Shown piece after piece: positions 7,465-16,523 of a stretch of DNA of 64,000 bases (positions are counted from its first letter, which is position 1; each line of letters begins with the position of its first letter). The stretch spans positions 2,480,001-2,544,000 of the forward strand of contig NZ_CP020772.1 in assembly GCF_002097535.1 (NCBI RefSeq). Direction: 5' to 3'. A program made the position numbers and the translations under genes. The stretch is from Halobacillus mangrovi. GTDB lineage: Bacteria; Bacillota; Bacilli; Bacillales; Halobacillaceae. The notes beneath the pieces are model-generated. The model worked only from the letters and a program-made list of their open reading frames with translations, did no database searches and was not told the DNA's origin.

Positions 7465-8169
7465 TCATTCACCAATTTCTTCTAATTTTTCTAAATGTAA
7501 TGGATCATCATATTTGGGTAACGTGATACCCTCCTTTATTTCAGCAGTCAGATCCAAATTCTCGATGCTGAAAATATCTTTGGATGGGCTGGTATTGATA
7601 TAATCTTTTAGCTTCTCAGCATTATCCGCCAGTACTTGGATGCTGACAGGTAACGGGAGTAAAGGACGATTGTTTACGTAAGTGGAACCATTGACATTGC
7701 GTATAGGAGACAAACTCGTAATCCGCTCGTTTCCAACAGCTATGTCTGTCGCTCCAAATGCATTCAATTCATTAATAAGTCTGCTTAACATCTGTGGACT
7801 GAGAGAAGGATATTCTTGTTCTCCTGAAAAATTTTCAAGGAAGATCGGTGAGATTGTGATTTCTACCCCATTCCCTCTTTTCTCAGTAAGACCTACCTTC
7901 TCTTCTAGCTTCTCAATTGAATTTTTCAATATCTCAATTTGATCTTCTGATGATTTTTGCTCATAACTCTGGATTGTCTTATCAACGGCTGATAGTTTCT
8001 TTAAAAGCTCTTGTTGAATATCCTGCTGTTCTTTAAGGGCCTCTCTTACTTCCCATTCATCTCTGGTATCACGGACTTCAGGTTTAGCCGTCGTTTGAAA
8101 TTGTACAGCAACCATAAATCCGACAAACAAGCACACGAGGGAAACCATCCACATAGATTGTCTATTCAT
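7465..8169 (-). CDS. ylxX: DUF881 family protein YlxX
   Basis: 234 aa: an N-terminal membrane anchor (residues ~7-24), a coiled coil rich in Glu/Gln/Lys (~35-95), then an extracytoplasmic DUF881 domain (LSRLINELNAFGATDIAVGNERI). It is one of two tandem DUF881 paralogues here, as in B. subtilis. Role unknown; location suggests the cell division envelope complex. ATG at 8169 lies 11 bases after the ylxW stop. Confidence 0.88.
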   Translation of the reverse strand: MNRQSMWMVSLVCLFVGFMVAVQFQTTAKPEVRDTRDEWEVREALKEQQDIQQELLKKLSAVDKTIQSYEQKSSEDQIEILKNSIEKLEEKVGLTEKRGNGVEITISPIFLENFSGEQEYPSLSPQMLSRLINELNAFGATDIAVGNERITSLSPIRNVNGSTYVNNRPLLPLPVSIQVLADNAEKLKDYINTSPSKDIFSIENLDLTAEIKEGITLPKYDDPLHLEKLEEIGE

Positions 8170-8180
8170 AAGTGTTCAGT

Positions 8181-8882
8181 TCACCCTTCAGCGGATAGCT
8201 TCGCTTGCATTTGTATTTCAGCTTCTTTGGACATTTCAACATCTACATGATCACTCAAAAGATAATCAATGATCCCTTGGGTTAAGTCTAAGCTTGAATA
8301 GAGAATATCTGAGTCTCCAATTGCCGTAATGACGAAAGGAGCAGGATGCTGGATGCCATCTACCGTGATTACAGGTCCTGTACAAGAAATATAGCTATCA
8401 CTGAAAATACGCTGACCATTTACCGCTATGGCTTTAGCACCTGCACTCAACAACTCATTGATGACCATGTGAATATGACTTTCATGTACAATATATTGAT
8501 TTACCTGATCTTCTTCCGGGATGTATTCGGCATCTTTTAACGTAACTTCTACACCTGATCCTTGTAAAGGGAGCTCACCTGCAAGCATCTGGAGTTTATT
8601 TTTCCGTTGCACAAAATCTGCCACTACATTCTCGCTGTCTGCTAGTTTGCTGTCATACTCCTGTATTTTGTCACGCTTTACTTTAAGTTCTTCTCTCAGT
8701 TCTTTATTCTTTTCTTCCATTTCTAAAAGCTGTTGTTTGTAAAAATAATCTTTTTCCCATTGTGAATCACTTAACTGCACCATTTGAGGGATGTTTGCCG
8801 TTTGTTGATAATTATAGGCTACAAGAAATCCTGAGGTAAATAAAACGAGAGAAAGGATCAATGGTTTACCCTTGATTCTCAT
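8181..8882 (-). CDS. ylxW: DUF881 family protein YlxW
   Basis: 234 aa from ATG 8882 (MRIKGKPLILSLVLF), which has GAGGAG seven bases upstream and matches the expected signal-anchor start; a longer frame to 8942 would overlap divIB by 77 bases and lacks support. Architecture: signal anchor, coiled coil (KQQLLEMEEKNKELREELK), DUF881 domain with conserved AGAKAIAVNGQRIFSDSYIS and a final IIDYLLSDHVDVEM. Paralogue of the next gene, ylxX. It overlaps the divIB stop by 17 bases, so translation is probably coupled. Confidence 0.88.
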   Translation of the reverse strand: MRIKGKPLILSLVLFTSGFLVAYNYQQTANIPQMVQLSDSQWEKDYFYKQQLLEMEEKNKELREELKVKRDKIQEYDSKLADSENVVADFVQRKNKLQMLAGELPLQGSGVEVTLKDAEYIPEEDQVNQYIVHESHIHMVINELLSAGAKAIAVNGQRIFSDSYISCTGPVITVDGIQHPAPFVITAIGDSDILYSSLDLTQGIIDYLLSDHVDVEMSKEAEIQMQAKLSAEG

Positions 8883-9801
8883 CGGAGCTCTCCTCTTGGA
8901 TGCTTTCCTCATCAGGGCTGTCCGTATGACCTTGTTCAACACTTTGGTTATTTTCTTGCTGGACGGCTTCTTGCTGGCTGCTTTCTTGTTGACTATCCTC
9001 TTGCTCTACACTCTCTTCCCCAGCCTGTTCAGTACTTTCTTGTTGTTCTTGTTCCGCCTCGGTAAATTCCTCAAAATAAGCACCTACATCAATATGGATA
9101 ATACCTTCAAGCCCTTCATCCAGCTGAGATACGATGGAAGGATACGCTGGCATCTTACTTGAGAAGGTACGTATCGAAGCAAGCACTTGATAACCATCTG
9201 TCATATACAAACGAATTTGATAAGGGTTGTCCTCTTTTGGCTCCCAATGAATTTCAGAAATCAGACTTGAAACACTATCTGGCAGCTCTTTTAACTCCTG
9301 TGACATTTCTTTTAAATACGTGGGCTTATTAAAGCCAGCTAATATGGGAGCGTCTCCTCCAGGTAAAGGGGAAGTGGATTTAAGTTCTGTACCATTTTCC
9401 AATATAGGGCGGAACTCACCGTTTTCTTTTACATATCCGATTCGTTCGGCCTCTTCCACTTCAATTTCTACCGTACTGGGAAACTTTCGATTTACATCTG
9501 CAAAAGTGATTTCGTTATGTGATTCCAGACGTTTTTTAATTTTGTCGCTTTCTACTTGCCAAATATTCGTATCATTAGTGATCTTAGAGATTTCTTTAAT
9601 CTCGTCTTCACTCACATGCTGTTGACCTTTGACAACGACCTCCCTTACATCACTAAGAGGGGATTGTAAATAAACGACAGTCGCAATCAAAAGAAATAAA
9701 ATCGTCAGATAAACGATCAATCGACGATTCGCCTTCTTTTTTCTTGTTTGCTTAAGTTTTGGTATACGATCTTCTATGGAAACAATTTTTCTTTCTTCCA
9801 T
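8866..9801 (-). CDS. divIB: Cell division protein DivIB/FtsQ
   Basis: 311 aa from ATG 9801 (MEERKIVSIEDRIPKLK), placed 11 bases after AAGGAG; the ATG at 9810 is only two bases from that site. A basic cytoplasmic tail, one membrane helix (LIVYLTILFLLIATVVYL), a POTRA domain starting at SPLSDVREVVVKGQQHVSEDE, and the beta domain (YQVLASIRTFSSKMPAYPSI). It joins FtsL and DivIC in the septal peptidoglycan complex. Unusual is a C-terminal tail of about 65 residues made almost only of Glu, Gln, Ser and Asp, much longer than in B. subtilis. No murG or murB precedes it. Confidence 0.93.
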   Translation of the reverse strand: MEERKIVSIEDRIPKLKQTRKKKANRRLIVYLTILFLLIATVVYLQSPLSDVREVVVKGQQHVSEDEIKEISKITNDTNIWQVESDKIKKRLESHNEITFADVNRKFPSTVEIEVEEAERIGYVKENGEFRPILENGTELKSTSPLPGGDAPILAGFNKPTYLKEMSQELKELPDSVSSLISEIHWEPKEDNPYQIRLYMTDGYQVLASIRTFSSKMPAYPSIVSQLDEGLEGIIHIDVGAYFEEFTEAEQEQQESTEQAGEESVEQEDSQQESSQQEAVQQENNQSVEQGHTDSPDEESIQEESSDENQG

Positions 9802-10048
9802 AACGGGCATTTCTCCTTACTGATGACACCCTTGAGTTGTGATTCACGGTTGCAAAAAAATAAGCTAAACCCATATCTAAGCTAAGGTTTTTCACCTTAT
9901 TGATGTAAATCCCATTATATCATAAATTTGGGTGTAGATATTGATAGAGTTGAACTAGTTTTTAATAAAAAATTAATTAATTGTATCGCTGATCAACTAC
10001 TTATGTACCTGTCCATCGTACATTTTTCAATCAGATAGAAGAACAATA
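9802..10048. other. Intergenic region upstream of divIB
   Basis: About 250 AT-rich bases between the spoVE terminator and divIB, in the place where murG and murB sit in B. subtilis. It must hold the divIB promoter, but I could not pick a convincing -35/-10 pair. A small hairpin (AAGGT/ACCTT, about 9885-9900) is present. No remnant of murG or murB is visible. Confidence 0.5.
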
Positions 10049-10081
10049 CAAAAAAAGAGGGTGCAGATCATATTCTGCCCC
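10049..10081 (-). terminator. spoVE terminator
   Basis: Stem GGGCAGA / TCTGCaCCC with a short loop followed by TCTTTTTTT on the minus strand, immediately after the spoVE stop codon. Confidence 0.85.
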
Positions 10082-10085
10082 TCCC

Positions 10086-11189
10086 CTATTCTCGATTAGA
10101 AAATCTGCTGACGCTAAGCAGTAACCCTAAAGATGCCAATGTCAGCGTCAATGAAGAACCGCCATAACTAACCAGAGGGAGTGTGATTCCTGTCACCGGA
10201 ATCAACCCTGTGACAACACTTACATTGATCATCACCTGGATGGAGATCATTCCTACTATTCCTAGAGCTAGCAACGAGCCGAAAAGATCAGGAGCGTTGA
10301 GGCTTGTACGTACCCCTCTCCAGAGAAGAACAAAAAACAATGCCAAGACAAGAAATCCTCCTAAGAATCCAAGTTCTTCAGCTAGAACAGCAAAGATAAA
10401 GTCTGTTTGGGGCTCTGGGAGATAAAAGAATTTTTGCATGCTATTCCCTAAGCCGAGTCCTAAAAGTCCACCTGGTCCAATTGCGTACAAAGATTGTATA
10501 ATTTGAAAGCCTGCCCCTAATGGGTCTTCCCACGGGTGTAAAAAAGCGGTGATCCTTTTGATACGATAGGGAGCGGAGGCAATTAAGCCAACCATCCCGG
10601 CCATACCTGCTGCTGCAATCCACATAAAGTGGCTGATTCTTGCACCAGCTGTAAACATCATGACAAGACATGTCCCAACCATAACGACCCCTGTACCAAG
10701 ATCGGGCTGCAGCATAATGAGGGCAAACGGCACTAGAATAAGTGCGAGACCAGGCAAGAAACCTTCCTGGAAGGAGTTCATCCGCTTTTGCCTGTCCGAT
10801 AAAAAGCGTGCTAGGAAAAGAATCAGACCTAGCTTCATGAATTCAGATGGCTGGATACTGAACATTCCTACCCCGATCCAGCTTCTCGCTCCTCCACGAA
10901 CCATCCCAACTCCTGGAATCAATACAGCAATCAAAAAAACGAGACAAATGAGAAGAATCCACTTTGCATGAGAGTACCAGAAGTAATAAGGGATTCGTGA
11001 TAACGTTACCATCGCTATTAGCCCAGCTGTGGCAAAGAGAATTTGTCTCTTAGCATAAAACCATGGATCATCAAACTTATACTCTGACCAGATACTTGAT
11101 GAACTGTAAACCATGACAATCCCAATCACCAATATACCGATAATGGCGGCATTTAACCATAAATCCGGCTTTTTTTGTTTTTCTTCCAT
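10086..11189 (-). CDS. spoVE: SpoVE, SEDS-family peptidoglycan polymerase (sporulation)
   Basis: 367 aa from ATG 11189 (MEEKQKKPDLWLN), aligning with the B. subtilis SpoVE start. Ten membrane helices of the FtsW/RodA/SpoVE family, with signatures RSWIGVGMFSIQPSEFMKL, QPDLGTG and the C-terminal VTGITLPLVSYGGSS. SEDS proteins polymerise lipid II with a cognate class B PBP; SpoVE works with SpoVD to make spore cortex. The match to PYRIKRITAFLHPWEDP and its position after murD favour SpoVE over FtsW, which is present at 52827. A strong terminator hairpin overlaps its ribosome-binding site (11190-11229), which is odd for a gene inside an operon. Confidence 0.93.
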   Translation of the reverse strand: MEEKQKKPDLWLNAAIIGILVIGIVMVYSSSSIWSEYKFDDPWFYAKRQILFATAGLIAMVTLSRIPYYFWYSHAKWILLICLVFLIAVLIPGVGMVRGGARSWIGVGMFSIQPSEFMKLGLILFLARFLSDRQKRMNSFQEGFLPGLALILVPFALIMLQPDLGTGVVMVGTCLVMMFTAGARISHFMWIAAAGMAGMVGLIASAPYRIKRITAFLHPWEDPLGAGFQIIQSLYAIGPGGLLGLGLGNSMQKFFYLPEPQTDFIFAVLAEELGFLGGFLVLALFFVLLWRGVRTSLNAPDLFGSLLALGIVGMISIQVMINVSVVTGLIPVTGITLPLVSYGGSSLTLTLASLGLLLSVSRFSNRE

Positions 11190-11229
11190 AAAAAAAGCCC
11201 TACCTCCCATCTGGATGGAAAACAGGGCT
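11190..11229 (-). terminator. Terminator/attenuator overlapping the spoVE ribosome-binding site
   Basis: On the minus strand the arms at 11229-11214 and 11211-11196 pair over 16 bp (with G-T wobbles) around a two-base loop and are followed by seven T, whose last base adjoins the spoVE ATG. The spoVE Shine-Dalgarno GGGAGG is inside the second arm. A competing partner for the first arm, AGGGCT, lies at 11247-11252 across the murD stop codon, giving a possible anti-terminator. It could end most murD-side transcripts or control spoVE. Confidence 0.75.
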
Positions 11230-11251
11230 ATAAGCTTGTTCGCATAAGCCC

Positions 11252-12598
11252 TTAGTTCAGCTTATGCACAGCATCGATAAACATGTTGCCTCTTTCTTCA
11301 AAAGTTCTGTATTGATCCCAACTCGCACAGGCAGGGGAAAGCAATATAACATCTCCTTGGACGGAAATCTTGTTGGCTTTCTCCACAGCTTCCTGCATTC
11401 CGTTCACCTTAACAATCTTCTCAACCCCTGCTTGCTTCCCTGTTTCTTCTAACAGATCAGCCGTTTCACCAAAGAGAACCATACCTTTGACAGAGCCAAG
11501 ATAAGGAGCCAGGCTTTCAAATGTGGTTCCCCGATCAAGTCCGCCGGCAAGTAAAATAACAGGCTGCTTAAAGGAACGCAAAGCATAAGAAGTAGCTAGA
11601 ATATTCGTGGCCTTTGAATCATTATAAAAAGAACGGCCATTTTTCTCCGTTACAAATTGTAGGCGATGTTCTACTCCTGAAAATGTTGTTAATACTTTAT
11701 GAATTGCTTTATTATCTACACCATTAACTTTTACCGCAGCAATCGTAGCTAAAATATTTTGCAAATTTTGCTCACCGACGAGGACGATTTCTTTTACTTT
11801 CATAATAGGTTCTTCATAAAAATAAACCCATTCACCGTCGGACCATGCCCCTTCTACTTGATGTTTAGTAGAAAAGGCTACTAGCTTAGCTTTGGTACGT
11901 GAAGTATAGGCGTTAATCTTCTCATCATCAGCGTTAAAAACAAGAGTATCCGCTTCTGTCTGATTTTCCATAATTTTCACTTTCGCCTCATGATAGTTCT
12001 CGAGTGTGCCATGATAATCGAGATGAGCTTCATAAAGGTTTAATAAGACAGAGATATCCGGCCGGAAATTTTCCGTTCCAAGCAGTTGGAAGGAAGACAA
12101 TTCAACCACCATGGTCTCTTCGTCTGTGGTGGAACGTGCCACTTCACAAGACACTTTTCCGATATTTCCCGCAACAGCTACTGGCTGATGGTCTGCCTTT
12201 ATTATTTCATGAATCAATGTTGTTGTTGTCGTTTTTCCATTAGAGCCCGTTACCGCAATTAGCGGCCCATTATGAAGGTGGCCTGCAAGCTCAACTTCGG
12301 TCACGACTGGTATTTTCCTTTTCACACTTTCTTCCACAACAGGATTTTCATATGGGATCCCTGGGTTTTTGACTAATAGATCGATATCATCCAATACGGT
12401 CAAAGGGTGTCCTCCAGTAATGATATCTGCCCCTTTTTGTTTTAACCGCTGAATCTCTTCGCTAGATTCAACTGCGTTTTTATCATTTATCCTTACGTTT
12501 ACCCCACTGTCCAACAGTAAATGGGCAGCAGCCGTTCCACTTTTGGCTAACCCAAGGACGAGTACATGCTTGTAAGGGAAAGATTCTAATTTTTTCAT
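11252..12598 (-). CDS. murD: UDP-N-acetylmuramoyl-L-alanine--D-glutamate ligase MurD
   Basis: 448 aa ATP-dependent ligase adding D-Glu to UDP-MurNAc-L-Ala in the cytoplasm. N-terminal Rossmann-like domain ([17 protein letters not shown]), central ATPase with P-loop [12 protein letters not shown] (about 115-126), conserved NPGIP and the C-terminal ligase domain ([30 protein letters not shown]). GAGGTGATG precedes the ATG, which overlaps the mraY stop by four bases (ATGA), indicating translational coupling. Length and all motifs are normal. Confidence 0.97.
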   Translation of the reverse strand: MKKLESFPYKHVLVLGLAKSGTAAAHLLLDSGVNVRINDKNAVESSEEIQRLKQKGADIITGGHPLTVLDDIDLLVKNPGIPYENPVVEESVKRKIPVVTEVELAGHLHNGPLIAVTGSNGKTTTTTLIHEIIKADHQPVAVAGNIGKVSCEVARSTTDEETMVVELSSFQLLGTENFRPDISVLLNLYEAHLDYHGTLENYHEAKVKIMENQTEADTLVFNADDEKINAYTSRTKAKLVAFSTKHQVEGAWSDGEWVYFYEEPIMKVKEIVLVGEQNLQNILATIAAVKVNGVDNKAIHKVLTTFSGVEHRLQFVTEKNGRSFYNDSKATNILATSYALRSFKQPVILLAGGLDRGTTFESLAPYLGSVKGMVLFGETADLLEETGKQAGVEKIVKVNGMQEAVEKANKISVQGDVILLSPACASWDQYRTFEERGNMFIDAVHKLN

Positions 12599-13581
12599 CC
12601 GAACATCACCTCAATATAAATACCAAGAACAGCAAAAATTAATCCTACCGCCCAGAATGTCGTTACGACCCGCCACTCTGACCAGCCCTTCAATTCATAG
12701 TGGTGATGTAAAGGACTCATCTTAAATACACGCTTTCCAGTCGTTTTAAAAGAAATAACCTGAATAATAACAGACAGAGTCTCTAGTACAAAAACACCGC
12801 CAATGATGACTAGGAGTAACTCCAATTTTGTCAAGATGGCTATAATAGCAATCGCGCCCCCGAGAGCCAGTGATCCTGTATCGCCCATGAATACTTTTGC
12901 AGGGTGAGCGTTAAACACTAAAAACCCTAGTAAAGCACCCACAACAGCCAAAGCGAAAATCGTAACATCAATATTGGTATCTCCTGTCCATGTGAGAATA
13001 CCAAAAGCACCAAACGCGATTGCTGCAGTTCCAGCTAATAAACCATCAAGCCCGTCGGTAAGGTTCACGGCATTGGAACCTCCAACAAGCATGAAAAGAA
13101 TGAGAAGTGCATATCCGAAACCTAATTCTACTTCCCATTCTGTCCCTGGAACTCCAATAGTTGTAGGAAAATCATTTTGCCTTAAGATCATGTAAACGAC
13201 AATCGCAATAATGATTTGACCGAGCATTTTCTGTTTTGAAGTCAATCCAAGGTTCCGTTTTAATGCAACTTTTATATAGTCATCTAGAAATCCTAGTAGT
13301 CCATAGCCTATAAGAACAAATAATACTAAAAACAAATGAATACTCGTTGATTCTGTATTAAACCAAAAAGAAGCAATCAATGTCGTTGCAATGACTGCTA
13401 AGATAATCATAACGCCGCCCATTGTTGGTGTTCCAGATTTTTTCTGGTGTGACTGAGGCCCTTCTTCTCTAATCGCCTGACCGAACTTCAATCTTCTTAA
13501 AAACGGAATAATCATCGGCGATATCACGACAGTAATCATGAATGATAATGCCATAGTGATTAGTAATATGTATTCGTCCAT
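12595..13581 (-). CDS. mraY: Phospho-N-acetylmuramoyl-pentapeptide-transferase MraY
   Basis: 328 aa from ATG 13581 ([12 protein letters not shown]), eight bases after AAGGAGG. Polytopic membrane enzyme making lipid I from UDP-MurNAc-pentapeptide and undecaprenyl phosphate. Signatures: GTPTMGG, the FLDDYIK aspartate pair, [14 protein letters not shown] motif ([11 protein letters not shown]), [13 protein letters not shown] and [13 protein letters not shown]. Fourth gene of the murE-murF-mraY-murD run. Confidence 0.97.
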   Translation of the reverse strand: MDEYILLITMALSFMITVVISPMIIPFLRRLKFGQAIREEGPQSHQKKSGTPTMGGVMIILAVIATTLIASFWFNTESTSIHLFLVLFVLIGYGLLGFLDDYIKVALKRNLGLTSKQKMLGQIIIAIVVYMILRQNDFPTTIGVPGTEWEVELGFGYALLILFMLVGGSNAVNLTDGLDGLLAGTAAIAFGAFGILTWTGDTNIDVTIFALAVVGALLGFLVFNAHPAKVFMGDTGSLALGGAIAIIAILTKLELLLVIIGGVFVLETLSVIIQVISFKTTGKRVFKMSPLHHHYELKGWSEWRVVTTFWAVGLIFAVLGIYIEVMFG

Positions 13582-13621
13582 GTATTGCTCCTCCTTATAC
13601 TTTATCGTCATCGCCGTAGGT

Positions 13622-14980
13622 TTACTCTGTTAATTCTTCAAGCAGCTCTTCAAGCTTCATTCCTCTGGATGCCTTGATTAATACTACTGTTTCAGACGTC
13701 AACATCGGGCGTACATGATGACATAAAGCTTTTTTATCTTTGAAATGCGAAGTTTGAATAGTTGGCTTGTGCTGACTCACAGCCTTAGAAATTTTCTCAG
13801 AATGATCACCGATTGTAAAGAGAGCATGAATGTTTTCATCAATCGCCTCTGCTACACTTTCATGTAATTCTTCTGATTGCTCGCCAAGTTCAAACATATC
13901 ACCTAATATTAACACTTTTTTGGATTTGGATGTTAATTGGGCGACAACTTCAATAACAGCTCTCATAGATGTCGGAGAGGCATTGTAAGCGTCGTTAATA
14001 ATAAGGGAATGATTGAGCCCTTCTACTTTCTCAAACCTCATCCCTGACATCTCAAGCTGAAGGAAGCCTTTTTGTACCTCTTCTTTTGTTAGTCCAAGTT
14101 GTTCAGCTAGGGCAATTACGTAGCTTGCATTTTTCACATTATGGCGGCCGGCCATTGGCAATTTGTACGTATGGCCAGTCACCGAGAATACACTCTCATC
14201 ATCGGAAAGTTCTTCAACCACGATTGGATAAGCATTATTTTCATCAAACCCACAAGAAATAGTTGATCGCTGCTTCTTCACATTAAAAAGAAGCGGTTCA
14301 TCTCCGTCAATAATAAGGCGGCCATTTTGTTTCAATCCGTCTGTAATTTCTAACTTAGCCGCTGCGATCGCTTTCCTTGAACCGAGATTTTCAATATGAG
14401 ACTCACCAATATTAGTAATAATCGCGTGATCCGGATGCGCCAAATTGGAAAGCACAGAAATTTCACCTGCTTTATCCATCCCCATTTCCAGCACAAGTGC
14501 CTCTGTATCTTGATTCATATTAAGAATCGTCAAAGGAAGACCGATATGGTTGTTGAAATTGCCCTGAGTTTTATGAGTCTTAAAGTGAGTGGACAGTACA
14601 GAGGCCACCATATCCTTCGTAGTTGTTTTTCCATTTGAGCCTGTGACGCCAACAACTATTGGTGAAATTTTATTTAAATAATAAGTGGCGAGTTCCTGCA
14701 GTCCCTTTGTAGTGTCCTCAACCAAGAAAACTGGAAAATCTGTAGGAATCATAGCAGGCAACTCACGATCTTTTTGCCATAGTGATGCTACGGCACCTTT
14801 CTTTATAGCTTCCGCTAAAAATTGATGGGCATCGAAAGATTCTCCAATGATCGGTACAAACAAGCTTTGGCTTGATTCTTTCCTTGTGTCCGTCATAATC
14901 TCATTGATTGGAATTCGATCCCTCGCCGCTCCTCTAAAATCTGAAAAAAGTGTTGATAGTTCTTGAGCTTCAAAAATCAT
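13622..14980 (-). CDS. murF: UDP-N-acetylmuramoyl-tripeptide--D-alanyl-D-alanine ligase MurF
   Basis: 452 aa Mur ligase adding D-Ala-D-Ala to UDP-MurNAc-tripeptide, the last cytoplasmic ligation. P-loop [14 protein letters not shown] at about 110-123, [13 protein letters not shown], and [15 protein letters not shown] are MurF signatures. The ATG overlaps the murE stop (TAATG), so the two are coupled. In B. subtilis murF lies outside the dcw cluster next to ddl; its insertion between murE and mraY here is the ancestral-type order found in many other bacteria. Confidence 0.96.
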   Translation of the reverse strand: MIFEAQELSTLFSDFRGAARDRIPINEIMTDTRKESSQSLFVPIIGESFDAHQFLAEAIKKGAVASLWQKDRELPAMIPTDFPVFLVEDTTKGLQELATYYLNKISPIVVGVTGSNGKTTTKDMVASVLSTHFKTHKTQGNFNNHIGLPLTILNMNQDTEALVLEMGMDKAGEISVLSNLAHPDHAIITNIGESHIENLGSRKAIAAAKLEITDGLKQNGRLIIDGDEPLLFNVKKQRSTISCGFDENNAYPIVVEELSDDESVFSVTGHTYKLPMAGRHNVKNASYVIALAEQLGLTKEEVQKGFLQLEMSGMRFEKVEGLNHSLIINDAYNASPTSMRAVIEVVAQLTSKSKKVLILGDMFELGEQSEELHESVAEAIDENIHALFTIGDHSEKISKAVSQHKPTIQTSHFKDKKALCHHVRPMLTSETVVLIKASRGMKLEELLEELTE

Positions 14981-16452
14981 TATGGACTCTCCTTCATACT
15001 TCTTAGAATCTTTCTTGCAATCTCACAATCATCAAAATGATGACGGACCCCGTTTATTTCCTGATACGTTTCATGTCCTTTTCCTGCAATTAATACAACA
15101 TCTCCTTGATATGCTGCCTTCAATGCAGATTCAATTGCATCTTCCCGGCTTTCAATAATTTTATAGGTTCCCTGTAAATGATTGGTCATATCTTTAAAAA
15201 TTTGCTTTGGACTTTCAGTACGCGGATTGTCTGATGTGAAAATCACATGATCTGCCCATTTAATAGCCACTTGAGCCATTAAAGGACGTTTGCTGCGATC
15301 ACGATCTCCTCCGCAACCGACAACGACGTGGATCTGGCCCGTGCACAATTCAGCTATCGTCTTCAGTACGTTCTCCAAGGAATCAGGTGTATGGGCATAA
15401 TCTACCACTACACCATAGTCTTGCCCTTCTCTAACAGGTTCGAAACGTCCACGGACGCCCCTCGATTGGTTAAAAGCTTGTTGAATGACTGATAAAGGGA
15501 TATCTGAGAGAAGAGCGGCTCCTGCAGCGGCAAGCATGTTATAAACATTAAAAAGCCCCATTAGCGGGCTATCAATACGTACTTCACTCTCTGGAGTCGT
15601 AAGCGTAAAGGTTGTTCCCGTCTCCTTAAGCATGCAATCCTTCGCCATAATATCAGCTCGATGGTTGATTCCATAAGTCAGTAGAGGCTGGGAAGTGGAT
15701 CTGATAAATCTTTTAGCCACAGGTGAATCCATGTTTATAATAGCGTATTTGTCACGTCCACTATTATACCCATTTCCCAATTGAGCGAACAATAGGGACT
15801 TAGCCCGAAGATAATCATCAAAATCATGATGATAATCCAAATGGTCTCTCGTTAAATTCGTAAAGATGGCAATATCGAAATCACAGCCATATACTCTGCC
15901 TTGATCGAGCGCATGAGAGGATACCTCCATAATGGCCGTGTCCACTCTTGATTTTTTCATCATGGAGAGATACTTTTGGATTGAAAGGGCATCAGGTGTC
16001 GTATTTTTGACTGGATAGGCTTTCCCTGCCACACATATTTGTATGGTTCCGATTAAGCCTGTAACCTTTTTATGACGGCAGAATATTTCATCGAGCAAAT
16101 ACGTAATGGTCGTCTTGCCATTTGTTCCAGTCACTCCTATGACGTGAAGACTTTCTGACGGATGACCGTAAAAGGTGGATGCCACCATGGCCAGTGCCCT
16201 TACAGTATCATTGACTAAAATGACAGGGACACTAGTATCTACACGTTCTTCGCACATGACAGCGACAGCCCCATTGTTTACAGCATCCTGGACATAGTCA
16301 TGACCATCCACCTTAATTCCCCTTATACAAACAAAAAGGTCGCCAGGACCAATGGATCTTGAATCCATTGAAATCCCTTGAACCGTTAATTTCGAAATGG
16401 GCTGAGTTACTTGATAAAAAGGAAGGTGCTCCAACAACTTTTTCATTTTCAT
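14980..16452 (-). CDS. murE: UDP-MurNAc-L-alanyl-D-glutamate--meso-diaminopimelate ligase MurE
   Basis: 490 aa from ATG 16452; a GTG at 16461 and an ATG at 16446 are also possible. P-loop IGVTGTNGKTTITY (about 106-119), the HTPDSLENVL motif, and the substrate motif TSDNPRTESP: DNPR is the specificity signature for meso-diaminopimelate, so the stem peptide should carry mDAP. Ends with GKGHETYQ, also typical. An extended -10 promoter lies 30 bases upstream, after the gap from spoVD, suggesting an additional transcription start here. Confidence 0.96.
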   Translation of the reverse strand: MKMKKLLEHLPFYQVTQPISKLTVQGISMDSRSIGPGDLFVCIRGIKVDGHDYVQDAVNNGAVAVMCEERVDTSVPVILVNDTVRALAMVASTFYGHPSESLHVIGVTGTNGKTTITYLLDEIFCRHKKVTGLIGTIQICVAGKAYPVKNTTPDALSIQKYLSMMKKSRVDTAIMEVSSHALDQGRVYGCDFDIAIFTNLTRDHLDYHHDFDDYLRAKSLLFAQLGNGYNSGRDKYAIINMDSPVAKRFIRSTSQPLLTYGINHRADIMAKDCMLKETGTTFTLTTPESEVRIDSPLMGLFNVYNMLAAAGAALLSDIPLSVIQQAFNQSRGVRGRFEPVREGQDYGVVVDYAHTPDSLENVLKTIAELCTGQIHVVVGCGGDRDRSKRPLMAQVAIKWADHVIFTSDNPRTESPKQIFKDMTNHLQGTYKIIESREDAIESALKAAYQGDVVLIAGKGHETYQEINGVRHHFDDCEIARKILRSMKESP

Positions 16453-16482
16453 AACCTTCACCCTTACTCACATACAAGACGT

Positions 16483-16491
16483 ATTATATCA
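16483..16491 (-). promoter_or_regulatory. Candidate extended -10 promoter for murE
   Basis: TGATATAAT on the minus strand (TGnTATAAT), with no good -35. Sits in the spoVD-murE gap about 30 bases upstream of murE. Confidence 0.5.
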
Positions 16492-16523
16492 AACAGACGA
16501 ACCTCCTGTATGCTCTCTTTTTT

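Noticed and set aside
8882..8942. Longer start for ylxW
   Set aside because: It would overlap divIB by 77 bases without a ribosome-binding site; ATG 8882 has GAGGAG and the expected signal anchor.
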